DNA of 64,000 nt from Gammaproteobacteria bacterium (GTDB taxonomy: Bacteria; Pseudomonadota; Gammaproteobacteria; Xanthomonadales; Wenzhouxiangellaceae): the NCBI GenBank assembly GCA_003565625.1, contig PXBD01000030.1, positions 1 to 64,000 on the forward strand, given 5' to 3'. The notes under the pieces are model-generated. The model was not told the DNA's origin. It saw nothing but the letters and a program-made list of their open reading frames with translations, and searched no databases. Position 1 is the stretch's first letter; each line of letters opens with the position of its first letter. This document shows, one piece after another, positions 54,834 to 64,000 of this stretch. The position numbers were made by a program, and so were the translations under genes.

Positions 54834-57099
54834 GGCCGGTATCGAGCGGCAGGTCGGGGGAGGCCAGAACCACGGCGGCCAGCGGCGGCAGGGTCATCGC
54901 CAGCGATTGACCCTGACCGTTCCAGGGCTGCTCGTCGGTGGTCACTCCACCCAGGTTGCCGACGCCGCTGCCACCGTAGTCACGCGCGTCGGTGTTAAGC
55001 AATTCACGGTACGTGCCGGCCAGCGGAACGCCAACCCGGTATTGCTCCAGAACCACCGGCGAGAAGTTACAGGCGACGACGACGAACCCGGGCCCGTGCC
55101 CCCCACGCACGAAGATCACCACGTTGCGGTCGGCATCATCGCAGCTCAGCCAGGCAAACCCCTCGCCCTGACAATCGCGCGCATGCAGCGCTTCCAGGCC
55201 ACAGTAGACGCGATTGCAATCGCTGACCAGCCGCTGGATGCCGGCATGCTCCGGGTTGCTCAATGCACCCCAATCCAGCTCGGCGTCGTGATTCCATTCC
55301 TGTTGCTGGGCAAATTCGCAGCCCATGAACAGCAGTTTCTTGCCGGGATAGGTGTATTGCCAGGCCAGCGCAAGCCGGACCTGGGCCAGCTGGCGCCAGC
55401 GGTCGCCTGGCATTTTGCCCAGCAGGGAGCCTTTGCCATGAACAACCTCATCGTGCGAAATCGGCAGCACGAAGTTTTCGCTGAACGCGTAGATCGGACC
55501 GAACGTCAGATCCTGATGGTGATGACGACGATAGACCGGATCGAGGCCGAAATAGTGCAGGGTATCGTTCATCCAGCCCATGTTCCACTTGTAGCCAAAA
55601 CCCAGACCACCATGCTCCGGAGGCCGCGATACCAGCGGCCAGGAAGTCGACTCCTCGGCGATCATCAACACGCCCGGACACTCGGCGTGCACGGCCAGGT
55701 TGAGTCGCCGCAGAAATTCCACCGCCTCAAGATTGCGATTGTCACCGTGGATGTTGGGAACCCAGTCATCCGGTTCGCGGCTGTAGTCGAGATACAGCAT
55801 GGAGGCAACCGCATCGATCCTGAGCCCGTCGAGATGGTACTCCTTGAGCCAGTACAGGGCATTGCCGATCAGAAAGTTGCGCACCTCGCGCCGCCCGAAG
55901 TTGTAAATCAGCGTACCCCAGTCACGGTGTCGGCCCTGACGCTCGTCCTGATGCTCATACAGGCAGCTGCCGTCGAAACGCGCCAGGCCATGGGCGTCGT
56001 CGGGAAAGTGCCCCGGCACCCAGTCGAGCAGGACGCCGATCCCGGCCTGGTGGCAGCAGTCGACCAGGTAGCGGAAATCGTCCGGGGAGCCGAACCGGGC
56101 AGTCGGGGCGAACAATCCGCTGGGCTGATAGCCCCACGAGCCGGAAAAAGGGTGCTCGGTAATGGGCAGCAGTTCAATATGGGTAAACCCCAATTCCTGC
56201 ACGTAGGGCACGAGGTGTTCGGCCAGTTCACGGTAACTGAACCAGGATCCGTCAGGGTGGCGCCGCCAGGAACCGGCGTGAATCTCATAGATCGAGATCG
56301 GGCGTTCACGCGCCTGGCGCTGCTCACGCCCGGCCAGCCAGGCCCCATCAGACCAGCCATAGCGGCCGTCCGCCCAGATCAGCGATGCGGTCGCCGGCGG
56401 CATTTCAGCGCGGCGGGCGTAGGGATCCGCCTTGAGCAGCAACTCCCCGTCAGCGGTCAGTATTTCGTACTTGTACACGCTCCCCGGGCCGACCTCCGGC
56501 AAAAAGATCTCCCAGATCCCGCACTCGGGGCGCAGGCGCATGACGTGGCGCCGCCCATCCCAACTGTTGAAGTCACCCACGACGCTGACGCGCCGGGCAG
56601 TCGGCGCCCAGACCGCGAATCCGGTACCGGCCAAACCTGCCTGCCGGCCCGGATGGGCTCCCAGGACATTCCAGGCACGCAGGTGCTCACCCTCTGCCAA
56701 CAGATAAACATCCAGCTCCCCCAGACGCGGCGGAAGGCTGTACGGGTCGGCGAGGTCCTGCTCGGTTCCGTCTTCCCACTGAACCCAAAGCCGGTAGTCA
56801 GCACCGCCAAGCGCGCCCGGCACCGGACCGGCAAACAAGCCGGACCGAGCCACTTGCTGCAGTCGCACCGGTTCCCTCAGCACGACCGAGACGACCCTGA
56901 CGGCACGCGCTCCCGGCAGGAAAGCGCGCACGACCCGCTGGCTTGAGCCCGGCAGTTGGTGGCATCCAAGCACGGCAAAAGGATCGCCGTGACGACCCTC
57001 CAGCAGCGCCTCCCAACCGGCAGGCAGCAGTGGCTCGCTCAACCCACCGCTGCCCCGGCCCGGGTCTGCAGGCCCAAGGGGTGTGTGACCCGAGCTCAT
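54826..57099 (-). CDS. glgB: 1,4-alpha-glucan branching enzyme
   Basis: 757 residues with two N-terminal CBM48-like modules, then a GH13 barrel: ELLPITEHPFSGSWGYQPSG, DWVPGHFPDDAHGLARFDG, GLRIDAVASMLYLDYS with the nucleophile Asp, MIAEESTSWPLVSRP with the acid Glu, and PISHDEVVHGKGSLLGKM. The extra N-terminal module (AVLGCHQLPG...) places it with the long GlgB form. It forms alpha-1,6 branches in glycogen. The 3' end overlaps glgX by 8 nt; glgP precedes it by 69 nt. Confidence 0.96.
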   Translation of the reverse strand: MSSGHTPLGPADPGRGSGGLSEPLLPAGWEALLEGRHGDPFAVLGCHQLPGSSQRVVRAFLPGARAVRVVSVVLREPVRLQQVARSGLFAGPVPGALGGADYRLWVQWEDGTEQDLADPYSLPPRLGELDVYLLAEGEHLRAWNVLGAHPGRQAGLAGTGFAVWAPTARRVSVVGDFNSWDGRRHVMRLRPECGIWEIFLPEVGPGSVYKYEILTADGELLLKADPYARRAEMPPATASLIWADGRYGWSDGAWLAGREQRQARERPISIYEIHAGSWRRHPDGSWFSYRELAEHLVPYVQELGFTHIELLPITEHPFSGSWGYQPSGLFAPTARFGSPDDFRYLVDCCHQAGIGVLLDWVPGHFPDDAHGLARFDGSCLYEHQDERQGRHRDWGTLIYNFGRREVRNFLIGNALYWLKEYHLDGLRIDAVASMLYLDYSREPDDWVPNIHGDNRNLEAVEFLRRLNLAVHAECPGVLMIAEESTSWPLVSRPPEHGGLGFGYKWNMGWMNDTLHYFGLDPVYRRHHHQDLTFGPIYAFSENFVLPISHDEVVHGKGSLLGKMPGDRWRQLAQVRLALAWQYTYPGKKLLFMGCEFAQQQEWNHDAELDWGALSNPEHAGIQRLVSDCNRVYCGLEALHARDCQGEGFAWLSCDDADRNVVIFVRGGHGPGFVVVACNFSPVVLEQYRVGVPLAGTYRELLNTDARDYGGSGVGNLGGVTTDEQPWNGQGQSLAMTLPPLAAVVLASPDLPLDTGHG

Positions 57100-57168
57100 G
57101 GCCGCGTCATCATCGTCCTGAGCGCCCCGCCGCGGCGGCCTGCGGTCAGGGCCGGGTATCGAGCAGGA

Positions 57169-58944
57169 TCACTCCGATTCATGCTCTTCGGAATATCGGG
57201 TGCACATATAGGCCTCGGAGGCGTAGCGGCGCATCATGCGCTGGGTGTTGAAGACCGGCGCGATCTTGCTGATCGCCTGCTTCATCATCGCGATCCATGC
57301 CGCCCGGTCTTCGTGATACATGGGCAAAACGGCCTGCTCCAGCTTCTGATACAAGTCTTCCGCACTGGCCTGGGCGGGGCCCTCACCCGGATCTTCGCCG
57401 ATGGCCCAGCCGGTTACGCCTTCCAGACAGGCCTCGCACCACCAGCCATCCATGACGCTCAGGTTCAAAACACCGTTCAGAGCGGCTTTCATGCCGCTGG
57501 TTCCGGAGGCTTCCAGGGGCGGCACCGGGGTATTCAGCCAGACATCCACTCCGGGTACCAGAACCGAGGCAACGGTGGCCTCGTAGTTAGGAATGAAGGC
57601 CACCGGGATGTCCGGCGCCAGGTTCTTCATGTGGCCCAGGATGTTCTGAATGTGGCGCTTGCCCTCGTCGTCGCGATGGTGCGCCTTGCCGGCCAGAACG
57701 ATCTGGAACGGGTAGCGCCGGTTGATGTCCCGCAGGCGCTCCAGATCCGTGAACAGCAATTCCGGCCGCTTGTAGGAAGTCATCCGCCGGGCATAGCCGA
57801 TAATCGGCCGATCGGGGTCCAGGGTTACGCCCGAGGTTTCCGCCACGAGCTTGATCAGGTCCTTGCGGGCAGTGGCGTGCGCCTGCCAGATCTTTTCGTC
57901 CGGCAACTGGTCGGCCTGCACCAGGGCTTCGGGTTCCAGACCCCAGTAGGGGTAATGCTCGTTGTACAGGTTTGCAAACGCCGGGTGAGCCCAGGTCATT
58001 GAGTGCACGCCATTGGTCAGGGCGCGGATGCGGAAGCCCGGGAACATGGCGCGGGTGGTCCGGGCATGGCGCTGGGCGACACCGTTGACAAAGCCCGACA
58101 GGGTCAGGGCAAGCCGGGTCATGTTGAGCTGGTCCTGGCCGCCAAGCAACCGCAGTTGATCGAGCTCAATGTAGTCATGCAAGAGCTCGCCGACCAAGCC
58201 GTAGTCGAACACGTCATGGCCCGCTTCCACCGGCGTGTGGGTCGTGAAAATACACATGTCGCGAACCCGGCCCACATCGTACTTCAGGTCAAGCTCGGCC
58301 ACCTGGTCGGCCGGCCGCGGGTAGCGGCGCAAGAGATCAAGCGCGAGCAGGGCGGCATGGCCCTCGTTGAGGTGATAGACCTGGATGTCCGAAAACCCGA
58401 GCGCTGAGAGCAGCCGCAGGCCGCCAATGCCGAGCACGATTTCCTGGCGCAAGCGGTATCGCGAGTCGCCGCCGTAGAGTTGATTGGTGATGTCGCGATC
58501 ACGCGGATCGTTTTCGGGCAGGTCCGTGTCGAGCAACAGCACCGGCACGTCGTGGCCAATCGGGCTGCGCAGCACATGCAGCCATGGCTGAACCCAGACC
58601 TGGCGACCATTGATCGGCACAGCCACCTTGGCGCGCAGCGGACAACCAAACTCCTCCACCGGCCAGGGATCGTCTTCACTGTGCTGCCAGCCACTGTCGT
58701 CCAGGATCTGGTTCAGATAGCCCTGCCGACTGATCAGGGTTACAAATACCATCGGGAGCTCCAGGTCGGCCGCCGACCGGGCGGTGTCCCCGGCCAGCAC
58801 GCCAAGACCACCGGAATAGGTATGCATCTTCGGATGCAGCGCGATTTCCATGGAGAAATAGGCAACGCGCGTACCGCTCAGGAAACGCCCAATCGTGGCG
58901 TTTTGCTGAGCCGATGCCAGATAGGAGTCGTCAAACATGGGCAC
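57169..58944 (-). CDS. glgP: Alpha-glucan phosphorylase (short form)
   Basis: 591 residues, shorter than E. coli GlgP (about 815) and like the short alpha-glucan phosphorylases. Visible: [66 protein letters not shown] and [19 protein letters not shown], which contains the PLP lysine. It releases glucose-1-phosphate from glycogen or maltodextrin. It is first in the minus-strand glycogen operon, divergent from glgA, so synthesis and breakdown share the 200-bp intergenic region. Confidence 0.92.
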   Translation of the reverse strand: MPMFDDSYLASAQQNATIGRFLSGTRVAYFSMEIALHPKMHTYSGGLGVLAGDTARSAADLELPMVFVTLISRQGYLNQILDDSGWQHSEDDPWPVEEFGCPLRAKVAVPINGRQVWVQPWLHVLRSPIGHDVPVLLLDTDLPENDPRDRDITNQLYGGDSRYRLRQEIVLGIGGLRLLSALGFSDIQVYHLNEGHAALLALDLLRRYPRPADQVAELDLKYDVGRVRDMCIFTTHTPVEAGHDVFDYGLVGELLHDYIELDQLRLLGGQDQLNMTRLALTLSGFVNGVAQRHARTTRAMFPGFRIRALTNGVHSMTWAHPAFANLYNEHYPYWGLEPEALVQADQLPDEKIWQAHATARKDLIKLVAETSGVTLDPDRPIIGYARRMTSYKRPELLFTDLERLRDINRRYPFQIVLAGKAHHRDDEGKRHIQNILGHMKNLAPDIPVAFIPNYEATVASVLVPGVDVWLNTPVPPLEASGTSGMKAALNGVLNLSVMDGWWCEACLEGVTGWAIGEDPGEGPAQASAEDLYQKLEQAVLPMYHEDRAAWIAMMKQAISKIAPVFNTQRMMRRYASEAYMCTRYSEEHESE

Positions 58945-59007
58945 AGACCCTCAATTTGAAAAGACCAGGATTCACAAAAAATATCCGGGAGATCTCATTC
59001 GCGGGAC

Positions 59008-59036
59008 TTGACAGAGTACGGCTCGCGAATTGATCA
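59008..59036 (+). promoter_or_regulatory. Candidate promoter upstream of glgA
   Basis: A perfect -35 TTGACA (59008-59013) is followed after 17 nt by TGATCA (59031-59036), a weak -10. It lies in the intergenic region between divergent glgP and glgA, 111 nt before the glgA start. The -10 is the weak part of the call. Confidence 0.35.
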
Positions 59037-59146
59037 TCCATCGTGATATCTCGTCCAACGCAGTGGGGAACCAGCTTGCTTATTCCATCGGCACCGCGTC
59101 GGGCGGAGTGTAGCACTGCGCAGGCAATAAAGAACCATCAGGAGCA

Positions 59147-60637
59147 ATGTCGATGACCTCAAGCAGACTGCGCGTGCTGATAGCCGCTACTGAAATCTAT
59201 CCACTGGCCAAAACCGGCGGCTTGGCTGACGCCGCGGCCGCGCTCGGCGCAGCGCTCGTCGAGATTGGTTTCGACGTTCATTTCGTCATGCCCGCCTATG
59301 CTCAGGCGCTGGAGCAAATCTGGGCCGACGGCTCGCTGCAGCCGCTGCCGAACATCAATGGCCTGGAGGGCGGCATGCTGCTGAGCGGTAAAATGCCCGA
59401 CAGCGGAGTACCGGTCCACCTTGTAGACCTGCCGACGTTGTATCGTGACGGTGGCGAGTTATATGTGGACGCCAGTGGCCAGGCGCGGGGCGACAATCCG
59501 CAGCGCTTTGCGGCATTCGCCCACGCCGCCTGCGAGCTTGCGTTGGGTGACCTCGAACTGCCGGGTTTCGATATCGTCCACTGCAATGATTGGCAAGCTG
59601 GCCTGATCCCGCTGCTGCTGCAGATCCGTGCCGGGGCCGAAGCGCCGGCAACCGTCTTCACGATCCATAACATGGCGTTCCAGGGCCAGTGCCCGGCCGA
59701 ACAGTGGGGCGAGCTCGGCGTGCCGCTGCGACCGGAGCAGTGGCCACGGGTGGAATATTACGGCCAGGCCAGCTTTCTCAAGGCCGGGCTGGAGTTTGCC
59801 GACCAGTTGACGGCGGTGAGCCCGCGCTATGCCGAGGAAATTCAGACGTCGGAATTCGGCTTTGGCATGGAAGGCATCATACAGGCCCGGCGCGAGAGCC
59901 TGACCGGCATCCTCAACGGCATTGATGTCTCGATCTGGAGCCCCGAGCGAAGCCCCTGGATTGCAGCGCCCTACAGCGTCAATTCACTCACCGGAAAGGC
60001 GCGCTGCAAACAACAGGTTCAGCAGGAGCTCGGACTGGAAACCGATCCCTCGGCGCCGTTGATGACCTTTATCGGCCGCCTGACCTGGCAGAAGATGGCC
60101 GACGTGCTGCTCGAGGCGCTTCCACGCTATTTTGAGGCCGAACCGGATCGGCAGTTCGTCCTTCTGGGTAACGGTGATCGAGCCCTCGAAGCGCGCTACC
60201 TGGCTCTGGCTGCGACCTATCCGGGACGCATGGCGGCGCTGATCGACTACACCGAGGAACGCGCACATCAGCTCCACGCCGGGGCCGACATTCTCATCCA
60301 TGGGTCGCGCTTCGAGCCCTGTGGACTGACCCAGATGTATTCGATGCGTTTTGGAACAATTCCGGTCGTGCGACCCGTGGGCGGCCTGGCCGATACCGTG
60401 CTGGATTATTCTCCGGAGAGCCAGGCCTCAGGGCTGGCCAGTGGTTTCCAATTCGAAGATCCGTCACCGGAAGGAATGCTGGAAGGAATCCAGCGGGCGA
60501 TCGAGCTCTACCGCCAGCCAGAGTCCTGGCTGGCCCTGCAGCGCACTGCGATGACCCAGGATCACAGCTGGTCGGCCTCGGCCAGGGCCTACGCGGGCGT
60601 GTATGAACGGGCCCGGGCCGGGCGTGCCGGGGGCTGA
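59147..60637 (+). CDS. glgA: Glycogen synthase (ADP-glucose)
   Basis: 496 residues, GT5 family. The N-terminal KTGGLADAAAALG loop binds ADP-glucose; VHCNDWQAGLIPLLL, FTIHNMAFQGQCPAEQW and the C-terminal GSRFEPCGLTQMYSMRFGTIPVVR, PVGGLADTV blocks match GlgA. The first ATG at 59147 is followed by another at 59153. It elongates glycogen from ADP-glucose; the ADP-glucose pyrophosphorylase gene glgC is not in the window. Divergent from glgP. Confidence 0.95.
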   Translation: MSMTSSRLRVLIAATEIYPLAKTGGLADAAAALGAALVEIGFDVHFVMPAYAQALEQIWADGSLQPLPNINGLEGGMLLSGKMPDSGVPVHLVDLPTLYRDGGELYVDASGQARGDNPQRFAAFAHAACELALGDLELPGFDIVHCNDWQAGLIPLLLQIRAGAEAPATVFTIHNMAFQGQCPAEQWGELGVPLRPEQWPRVEYYGQASFLKAGLEFADQLTAVSPRYAEEIQTSEFGFGMEGIIQARRESLTGILNGIDVSIWSPERSPWIAAPYSVNSLTGKARCKQQVQQELGLETDPSAPLMTFIGRLTWQKMADVLLEALPRYFEAEPDRQFVLLGNGDRALEARYLALAATYPGRMAALIDYTEERAHQLHAGADILIHGSRFEPCGLTQMYSMRFGTIPVVRPVGGLADTVLDYSPESQASGLASGFQFEDPSPEGMLEGIQRAIELYRQPESWLALQRTAMTQDHSWSASARAYAGVYERARAGRAGG

Positions 60638-60663
60638 AGCTCCCGCGACGTAGTTGGTCGAGT

Positions 60664-61251
60664 TCAGCCGCGCGGCCTGAACAGGTATTCCTGCAGACCA
60701 TTGCCCAGCAGAACCGTGCGCTCCGGTGCCAACTGCGGCATCAGTCGCTCGAGTTCCTTGGGCTTGTAGCGCGGCGCTTCGATCTGCTCTTCGTCCACCT
60801 GGCTGGCGTGCAACCGGCTCTCGGCGTCCGGAATCCAGAAGCCCGGGGTGGCCGGCATCAGCGGTGAAGCGTACTCCATCAGCGCATGCAGGCGGGTATG
60901 CGACGCAAAACGTGGCTGTAGCATCTCGACCAGCGTGCGAATGTCTTCCCGGCGCAGATAATTGAGCAGATTCCAGCACAAAACCAAATCCAGCGGTTCG
61001 GCGTCGGGCCAGCACAGGGTGTCTTGCAAAACCAGGCGGCGCTCTTCGGCTTCCTCCAGTGCTTGCAGCTTCGGCAGATTCGTCGGCAGATCGGCTACGT
61101 CCAGTCTGCAGCGATAGGCCGTAAACAGGGCAACGGTACCGGAACGCAGCGCGCCCAATTCGAGCACGACAATACGTTTGTCCGGATCAAGATCCCGGAT
61201 GGCTTGCTCGAAAAGCGGCGCGCCGAGTCCGGATTTGCGTGGTTCCGACAT
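60664..61251 (-). CDS. Methyltransferase-like protein
   Basis: 195 residues. A SAM-methyltransferase-like N-terminal half (KRIVVLELGALRSGTVALF, CRLDVADLP, LDLVLCWNLLNYLRRED) followed by ALMEYASPLMPATPGFWIPD and a basic C-terminal tail. The motif I glycine pattern (ELGALRSG) departs from the classic ExGxGxG, so methyl-transfer activity is not assured. It lies directly downstream of the bactofilin gene on the same strand (56 nt gap), so the two are probably cotranscribed. Substrate unknown. Confidence 0.6.
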   Translation of the reverse strand: MSEPRKSGLGAPLFEQAIRDLDPDKRIVVLELGALRSGTVALFTAYRCRLDVADLPTNLPKLQALEEAEERRLVLQDTLCWPDAEPLDLVLCWNLLNYLRREDIRTLVEMLQPRFASHTRLHALMEYASPLMPATPGFWIPDAESRLHASQVDEEQIEAPRYKPKELERLMPQLAPERTVLLGNGLQEYLFRPRG

Positions 61252-61307
61252 AGGCGACTACAGATCCCCTTTGCAGGCGCCGGAGGACGCCGCGGAGCGC
61301 GGAGCGA

Positions 61308-61856
61308 TCAACTCCGACCGGGCAGACTTGCTCCGCCTTCGACCGCCTTGTCATTTGAGCCGGTTGACCCGCTTGAGGTCGGGGTCGATGGCGAGGAAGT
61401 TGATCGTCCCTGGCCGGAAAAGGCCGATTTCATGGCATCGGATTCCGGATCCATATCGATGGTGCCGTTGAATTTGGCGCCGTCTTCGAGCATCACCCGC
61501 GGAGCGACCAGCGTGCCTCGGATCTGCGCGGTTTTTTTCATTACAACGCGCTCGGAACCGACGATCTTGCCTTCGACCTGGCCCTCCAGGACGATGGTGT
61601 GAGCGTAGATGTCGGCCTTGACCTCGCCGGACTCGCCCACGGTCACGCTGTTTTTTTTCAGCTCGATCGTGCCTTCGACCTTACCCTGGATCAGCAGATC
61701 CTCGTCACCCTTGAGGGTGCCGTCGATTTGAATGGACGGGCCTATCACGGCACCGCGTTGCTGTTCACTCATCTTGGGACGCTCCTGTACTGGTTTGTCT
61801 GCTGGAATCGATTCCCCCGGCCTGGCGGGCGACTCTCGTTTGCTGAACATCTGCAC
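61308..61856 (-). CDS. Bactofilin (polymer-forming cytoskeletal protein)
   Basis: 182 residues. A short disordered N-terminal lead (to about residue 28), then the right-handed beta-helix of the DUF583/bactofilin family: GPSIQIDGTLKGDEDLLIQG, KVEGTIELKKNSVTVGESG, EVKADIYAHTIVLEGQVEG, KIVGSERVVMKKTAQIRGTL, VAPRVMLEDGAKFNGTIDM. A Ser/Thr/Gly-rich tail follows. Bactofilins polymerise without nucleotide and organise cell shape or polar structures. It precedes a methyltransferase-like gene. Confidence 0.93.
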   Translation of the reverse strand: MQMFSKRESPARPGESIPADKPVQERPKMSEQQRGAVIGPSIQIDGTLKGDEDLLIQGKVEGTIELKKNSVTVGESGEVKADIYAHTIVLEGQVEGKIVGSERVVMKKTAQIRGTLVAPRVMLEDGAKFNGTIDMDPESDAMKSAFSGQGRSTSSPSTPTSSGSTGSNDKAVEGGASLPGRS

Positions 61857-61911
61857 TACCCCGTTTCACTTCCGGCCACCTGGGCCACCGAGCGGACACT
61901 CTACCGCAAAC

Positions 61912-63600
61912 TCAGCCGCGAAGCTGCTTTTCCAGCCTGGCCCAGGTATCACGCAGGGTAACTGCCCGATTGAAGACCGGCGCGCCGGGGCGGCCGTCCG
62001 GGTCCGGGACAAAGTACCCCATGCGCTCAAACTGAAAAAACTGGCCGGGCCGAGCTTCCCCGAGACCCGGCTCCAGGCGCGCATCGGCCAGAATTTCCAG
62101 CGACTGGTCGTTGAGATGCTCGATAAAGTCGACTGCGCGGTCGCCGCCTGGATGGGGCACCCCGAACAGGCGGTCATACAGACGCACCTGGGCGCGCTCA
62201 GCGTGCTCGGCCGAAACCCAGTGGATCGTGCCCTTGACCTTGCGGTCGGCCCCGGGCTGGCCGGAGCGGGTCTCCGGATCCATCGAGCAGCGCAACTCGA
62301 TGACCTCTCCATCGCCGTTTTTGATCACTTCATCGCAGCGAATGATGAAGGCGTTGCGCAGGCGGACTTCTCCGCCAGGCTTCAGGCGGAAGAATTTTTT
62401 CGGCGCCTGTTCCATGAAATCATCACGCTCAATGAAGATTTCCCGGGTCATGGGCACCCGGCGCAGACCCAGGTCAGGGTTCTGGGGATGGTTGGGTGCT
62501 TCCAGCCACTCGGTTTCCGCGTCCGGAAAATTGGTCAGCACCAGTTTCAGGGGACGCAGCACGGCCATACGACGCGGCGCGCGCACGTTCAGGTCTTCGC
62601 GCAGGTGGCGTTCCAGTTCACTAAACGGGATCACGCTTTCAGACTTGGTCACTCCGATTTCAGTGCAAAACGCACGAATGGCTTCCGGGGTGAACCCGCG
62701 CCGACGCAGTCCGGCAATGGTCGGCAAGCGCGGATCATCCCAGCCCGACACGTGACCTTCTTCGACCAGCCTTGTCAACCGGCGCTTCGACATGACCGTG
62801 AAGTCGATATTCAGCCGCGAAAATTCGATCTGGACCGGTCGCGAGGGCACCGGCAGGTGCTCGATCAGCCAATCATACAGCGGGCGATGATCCTCAAACT
62901 CCAGCGTACACAGCGAGTGGGTGATGTGCTCGATGGCATCGGACTGGCCATGGGCGAAGTCGTAACTGGGATAAATGCACCAGTCGTTGCCGGTCCGATG
63001 GTGATGCTCGCGTCGGATCCGGTACAACACCGGGTCGCGCAGGTTGATGTTTGGCGCAGCCATGTCAATACGGGCGCGCAGCACCATGGCACCGTCGGCG
63101 AACCCGCCAGCCCGCATGCGCTGGAACAGGTCGCGGTTTTCCGCCACCGGACGGTCACGGAAGGGGCTGTTGACCCCGGCATCGGTGAGCGTGCCGCGCT
63201 GGGCTCGGATCGTGTCTGCGTCCTGCTCATCGACGTAGGCCAGGCCATGGTCGATCAGGTGCAGGGCGTATTCGTACAAGGTCTCGAAGTAATCCGGGGC
63301 GTAGCACTCGTTCTTCCAGTCATAGCCAAGCCAGGCAACATCTTCCTTGATCGAGTCGATGAATCGTTGTTCCTCGCGGGCCGGGTTGGTGTCGTCGAAA
63401 CGCAGGTTGGTGTAGCCACCGAACTCGGTCGGCATTGCGAAATTGAGGACGATCGACTTCGCATGGCCAATATGCAAAAACCCGTTGGGTTCCGGTGGAA
63501 AGCGCGTCACGACCTGGGTATGCAGACCATCTTCGAGGTCGCGGGCAATACGGGTTCGGATGAAGTGGGCCGGAGCGGATGGCGATTCGGGAGCGTTCAT
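61912..63600 (-). CDS. glnS: Glutaminyl-tRNA synthetase
   Basis: 562 residues from the ATG at 63600; longer frames upstream are not conserved. Class I synthetase: the HIGH motif in FPPEPNGFLHIGHAKSI, NLRFDDTNPAREE, and the KMSKS-equivalent VMSKRRLTRLV. The C-terminal anticodon-binding beta-barrels include FPDAETEWLEAPNHPQN and GEVRLRNAFIIRCDEV. It charges tRNA-Gln directly, so this organism uses GlnRS rather than only the transamidation route, as in gammaproteobacteria. Stands alone. Confidence 0.97.
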   Translation of the reverse strand: MNAPESPSAPAHFIRTRIARDLEDGLHTQVVTRFPPEPNGFLHIGHAKSIVLNFAMPTEFGGYTNLRFDDTNPAREEQRFIDSIKEDVAWLGYDWKNECYAPDYFETLYEYALHLIDHGLAYVDEQDADTIRAQRGTLTDAGVNSPFRDRPVAENRDLFQRMRAGGFADGAMVLRARIDMAAPNINLRDPVLYRIRREHHHRTGNDWCIYPSYDFAHGQSDAIEHITHSLCTLEFEDHRPLYDWLIEHLPVPSRPVQIEFSRLNIDFTVMSKRRLTRLVEEGHVSGWDDPRLPTIAGLRRRGFTPEAIRAFCTEIGVTKSESVIPFSELERHLREDLNVRAPRRMAVLRPLKLVLTNFPDAETEWLEAPNHPQNPDLGLRRVPMTREIFIERDDFMEQAPKKFFRLKPGGEVRLRNAFIIRCDEVIKNGDGEVIELRCSMDPETRSGQPGADRKVKGTIHWVSAEHAERAQVRLYDRLFGVPHPGGDRAVDFIEHLNDQSLEILADARLEPGLGEARPGQFFQFERMGYFVPDPDGRPGAPVFNRAVTLRDTWARLEKQLRG

Positions 63601-63754
63601 GGACAAACACGGGCTGTAAGAGTAGTCAGCGTGATTGTACGGCCTGGCTGGCTTCGGTGACACGTCGAGTTCGCCAGTAGTTATGGATCATTGGCGCAAC
63701 CTGCGCTACCCTCTGCGGCTATTGTGTCGTCACCTTCATAAGAGAACCAGTGCC

Positions 63755-64000
63755 ATGGGAACCGACTCGTTCGATCATCGCAAACTGTCCAACCGGATTC
63801 TTCTCGGGATGGGCCTGGGCCTGGCTTTCGGAATCCTGGTCAACCTGACCGTAGCGGATCAGCCCTGGGCGCAGGCCTTCCTGATCGACGGCTTGCTCGG
63901 CGTGGTTGGCGAGATCTTCGTCCGCTTCCTCAGTATGCTGGTGGTGCCTCTGGTATTTGTTTCGCTGATTACGGGCGTAAGTGCGTTGAGTGATCCGAAG
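63755..64000 (+). CDS. Dicarboxylate/amino-acid:cation symporter, 5' part
   Basis: 82 codons reach the window end without a stop. The sequence NRILLGMGLGLAFGILVNLT followed by VGEIFVRFLSMLVVPLVFVS and LITGVSALSDPK is the N terminus of the DAACS family (GltP/DctA type), with TM1 and TM2 visible. These inner-membrane carriers take up dicarboxylates or glutamate/aspartate with H+ or Na+. Start ATG at 63755. The remainder lies outside the window. Confidence 0.88.
   Translation, partial: MGTDSFDHRKLSNRILLGMGLGLAFGILVNLTVADQPWAQAFLIDGLLGVVGEIFVRFLSMLVVPLVFVSLITGVSALSDPK

Noticed and set aside
54655-56946. 763-codon plus-strand frame opposite glgB
   Set aside because: Antisense to glgB with all catalytic motifs on the minus strand; no motif in the shadow translation.
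61732-63660. 642-codon plus-strand frame opposite glnS
   Set aside because: glnS on the minus strand has HIGH and KMSKS-type motifs; the plus frame has none.

Overview
The window is 64 kb of GC-rich, densely coding DNA from a gammaproteobacterial chromosome. Short intergenic gaps, ATGA start/stop overlaps, a PHA cluster with PhaR and phasin, metYX, glnS, HspQ and a bactofilin all fit the Xanthomonadales/Wenzhouxiangellaceae-like part of Gammaproteobacteria. That placement is inferred from gene content; no rRNA or other marker settles it. I saw no tRNA, rRNA, CRISPR array or prophage.

Layout. 0-4 kb is an accessory patch: a RelE/ParE-type toxin-antitoxin (TA) pair, a SRPBCC protein, a DUF6508 protein, a RES-Xre TA pair with a clear operator, and decayed helix-turn-helix (HTH) relics. 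4-9 kb holds a PAS-GGDEF diguanylate cyclase, an exported amidohydrolase and an exported esterase. 9-15.4 kb is a three-gene operon of large exported proteins: a DUF3344-like/CsgG fusion, a transglutaminase-fold protein lacking its catalytic Cys, and a 5'-nucleotidase-fold protein lacking metal ligands. 15.4-19 kb has a small membrane protein, a periplasmic rhodanese, and metY-metX preceded by what looks like a Met/Cys-coding leader peptide and terminator. 19-22.7 kb: Doc/AbrB-type TA pair, a saccharopine-dehydrogenase-like reductase, a frameshifted membrane protein, pyrC. 22.7-27.4 kb is a PHA cluster on the minus strand (phaB, phasin, phaR, SDR reductase, phaC) with a shared motif upstream of phaB and the phasin. 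27.4-31 kb: methyltransferase, HspQ, acyltransferase, exported amidase.

31-40.4 kb is a ten-gene Mrp-type cation/proton antiporter operon with four NuoL/M/N-like subunits, the last carrying a long C-terminal extension. 40.5-42.8 kb is a scar: an IS200/IS605-type element with an internally deleted TnpB sits between two convergent genes that both lost their 3' parts. 42.9-47.8 kb is a TetR/RND efflux operon; 48-51 kb a Spy-like protein and a copper P-type ATPase; 51-60.6 kb glycogen metabolism (malQ, glgX, glgB, glgP on minus, glgA on plus, no glgC). The window ends with a methyltransferase-like protein, a bactofilin, glnS and the start of a dicarboxylate/cation symporter.

The most interesting signals are the metYX leader-peptide attenuator (16.5 kb), the exported three-gene module built on apparently inactivated enzyme folds (8.9-15.4 kb), the four-antiporter Mrp cluster with its extended last subunit, and the IS605-associated deletion scar.
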